From: Axinella damicornis
Taxonomy: Eukaryota > Porifera > Demospongiae > Axinellida > Axinellidae
Length of the DNA stretch: 64,000 bases
Direction: 5' to 3'
Assembly (NCBI GenBank): GCA_963931865.1
Contig: OZ007513.1
Coordinates: 8,932,155 to 8,996,154, forward strand
Shown here: in pieces, positions 62,457 through 64,000 of the stretch
Numbering within the stretch: position 1 is the first letter of the stretch
Layout: each line of letters starts with the position of its first letter
Notes under the pieces: model-generated
What the model was told of the DNA's origin: nothing
The model's database searches: none
The model's input: the letters and a program-made list of their open reading frames with translations, nothing else
Position numbers and translations under genes: made by a program

Positions 62457-64000
62457 ATGGCAGAAAGGGAGCAAGAAGTTGGACCAGTGCAGTTGGACCA
62501 GCCAACCCTGGACGCTATAATAGAGGGGGTGTCTCAACGGATCCTCCAGGCGAGCACCAGTCGCGGCACGGAGGGCGAAGCTCCCTCACAGCCGGTGGGG
62601 AGCTCGGGTAAGCAGTGCTAAGCACAACAGTTAACCCCCCCCCCCCCCCCCCCCCCACCACAACATTACGTTCACTTCTACCCATCCTGCCCCTTTTAAA
62701 GCCAGGCATCTGGAGTACAACTGCCTATTCCTTCCTCCACTTGTCGCTAGGTGTGATGGCCGTTAGGCCTTCCGAATAGGCAAGCCATCCCGGCACTCCC
62801 ACCCCAATAGGCATAGCTCCTCCCTCCCCCCCCCCCCCCCCCCCCCCCCCCCCCTTCCTCTCTCTCTCTCCCCCCTCCCCTCTCTTCCTCTCTCTCTCTT
62901 TCTCTCTCTATCTCTCTCTCGCTCGCTCTGTGCACTCTTCCTGTTTCTCCGCTCTCTTTCACCCCAAGCACACATCCAGGATGTAGCCCGAGGTCTCCTT
63001 AGGTCCTAACTTTTACACCTACGGACCAACCACCTCAGGTCACGAACAACTCTCAAGCGGACTACCCCTGGGTTGTTCTTTCAATGGGCCCATCACCCCA
63101 TCCACCACAGGTCGCTAGTGGGAACAGTGATACCACCATCACTCCCATGCTGACCACCTCAGGTCACGGCAGGGCACAATGTACCTCACACTGTCCTCTC
63201 ACTGGCCACCTCAGGACAATGCAGGGCTCAACCCCTCACACAGTCCACCCCAGGTCTCAATTGCAGAGTGCAATGACACCCCACTGACCACCCCAGGTCA
63301 CCATAGGGCACAGCCCTCACACAGACCACCCCAGGTCATCACGAGGCACAGTCCTCACATAGACCACCTCAGGTCATCATAGGGCACAGCCCTCACTGCA
63401 GACAGCCCCAGGTCATCACGAGGCACACCCCTCACACAAATTGGCCATGCAGGTCACGCAGGCAGGGAACATCTCAAAGTGAACAGCCCGTACAGCTATG
63501 GGCCTAATGTTCCCTTCTGAGAAAATCACACTCACATAAAGCACCCCAGGTCAGCATGTGACCGCCCAAAACCCTTCCCCTTCACCTTACCTACTCCCTG
63601 TTCGAAACCAAGTCCCCACCATCCCAGGGTCTTCCACAACAGGGTAGCCACATAATTATGCAAGGGTAGGAACACTAGTGAAGGAGCCACTGTCTGTATT
63701 CCAGCCTCAGGTCCCAGGTTGGGAACACTCACTGATGCACCACTCACAATGCGGACACTCTCCTCGAGATCGCCCCCTCCCCTAGTATCAGACCCACCGG
63801 GCCCCTCCTCCTCACTGCCATCAATTACCCAACTCCTGGCCAACTTCTCGAGTGGGGGCGGAGCACAAGAAGCGTCCACTATGGTCACCAACCCACAGGT
63901 CCCACTGGGTTATGGCATACCGTCTATACCCAAGAAAACCAGAGATCGCATTTTGTCCGGGGAGTATATTGACTTCGCAGAGCTTCCCCCTGCAAAGGGA
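62457..64000 (+). CDS. 5' exons of a gene running off the window; possibly DIRS-like retroelement ORF1
   Basis: Exon 1 62457-62607 starts MAEREQEVGPVQLDQPTLDA and ends GSSG at a GTAAG donor. Exon 2 starts at 63705 after CCAG with matching phase 1 and stays open to 64000. Exon 2 is Pro/Ser-rich, then reads IPSIPKKTRDRILSGEYIDF and AELPPAKG. Short N-terminal proteins with an 'IPKKLxxRIxxGEYVDFxELPPAKG'-like motif are, as I recall, common as ORF1 of tyrosine-recombinase (DIRS-type) retroelements and related sponge and cnidarian repeats. This needs checking beyond the window. The 1.1-kb intron is filled with poly-C, CT and a minisatellite. Confidence 0.5.
62633..62656. repeat. Poly-C tract
   Basis: About 23 C residues in the first intron of the terminal gene. 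Confidence 0.9.
62825..62932. repeat. Poly-C followed by CT-rich microsatellite
   Basis: About 30 C, then TCTC/CCCC/CTCT blocks. Gly- and Arg/Glu-rich minus frames across it are artefacts. Confidence 0.9.
63040..63560. repeat. Degenerate ~30-60-bp minisatellite
   Basis: Repeating 'gaccaccccaggtcatcac' + 'gaggcacagccctcacac' units with drift, about 12 copies of CCAGGTC/TCAGGTC. Intronic. Confidence 0.8.

Noticed and set aside
62747..62975. Arg/Glu-rich minus frames (ERERERE)
   Set aside because: CT microsatellite in the first intron of the terminal gene.

Overview
This is eukaryotic, animal-type DNA. Genes are split into many short exons with GT-AG introns, often only 60-200 bp long, and the ectodomain modules (SRCR, fibronectin III, Ig) are joined by phase-1 introns. 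The proteins (multi-SRCR membrane receptor, two-domain receptor tyrosine phosphatases, mucin-like surface proteins) and the repeat content (hAT, piggyBac, Ty3-like and possibly DIRS-like elements, many MITEs, 'tagctata'-rich intergenic DNA) fit a demosponge, plausibly an Amphimedon relative. The organism is an inference; no prokaryotic or viral gene layout is present.

Layout. 1-6497: a small mucin-like surface protein gene (minus strand) and a 5.8-kb segment (X1) ending in inverted 3' exons of an SRCR-type receptor. 6498-13281: a plus-strand SRCR receptor whose 5' end is cut inside an exon; it has about six SRCR domains, a 90-bp-repeat Ser/Thr/Pro stalk, a membrane-proximal domain, one TM and a tyrosine-bearing tail. 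13814-14231: body of a second mucin gene without its signal peptide. 14232-34022: a 19.8-kb block with two tandem units of a receptor tyrosine phosphatase (RPTP) gene, present as a 3' half (PTP-A), a full-span gene (PTP-B) and a 5' half (PTP-C). 34023-40014: X2, the second copy of X1, starting with the missing mucin signal peptide and running into the inverted SRCR-type 3' exons. 40256-48505: simple repeats, hairpins and several partly readable sponge-type genes (RING finger, OB-fold/zinc-like). 48506-51565: a nearly complete hAT transposon with a nested MITE. 52181-54454: a multi-exon gene sharing a novel-looking domain with the RING gene. 55660-56570: Ty3/gypsy-like gag-protease remnant. 56580-59700: poorly resolved exons and a TIR element. 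60168-62203: dead piggyBac transposase. 62457-64000: first exons of a gene, possibly a retroelement ORF1, running off the window.

Main result. The PTP block behaves as one insertion into the mucin gene. The left mucin piece ends at GGTT (14228-14231) and the right piece resumes at GGTT (34023-34026). The block starts and ends inside the same PTP exon, at the same base: PTP-C stops where PTP-A starts. This circular permutation is what integration of a circular (extrachromosomal) two-unit PTP DNA would leave, although tandem-array rearrangement or misassembly of two haplotypes must be excluded. PTP-C also encodes an Ig domain on the cytoplasmic side of the membrane segment, lacking the Ig cysteines. 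PTP-B has fused its second FN3 domain directly to the tail of that Ig exon by an in-frame deletion that removes the TM segment. In both complete 3' halves the second phosphatase domain has Gly in place of the catalytic Cys.

Taken together, the surface genes (mucin, SRCR receptor, FN3-type RPTP) form a fast-rearranging receptor cluster; a role in recognition or immunity is only an inference from domain content.
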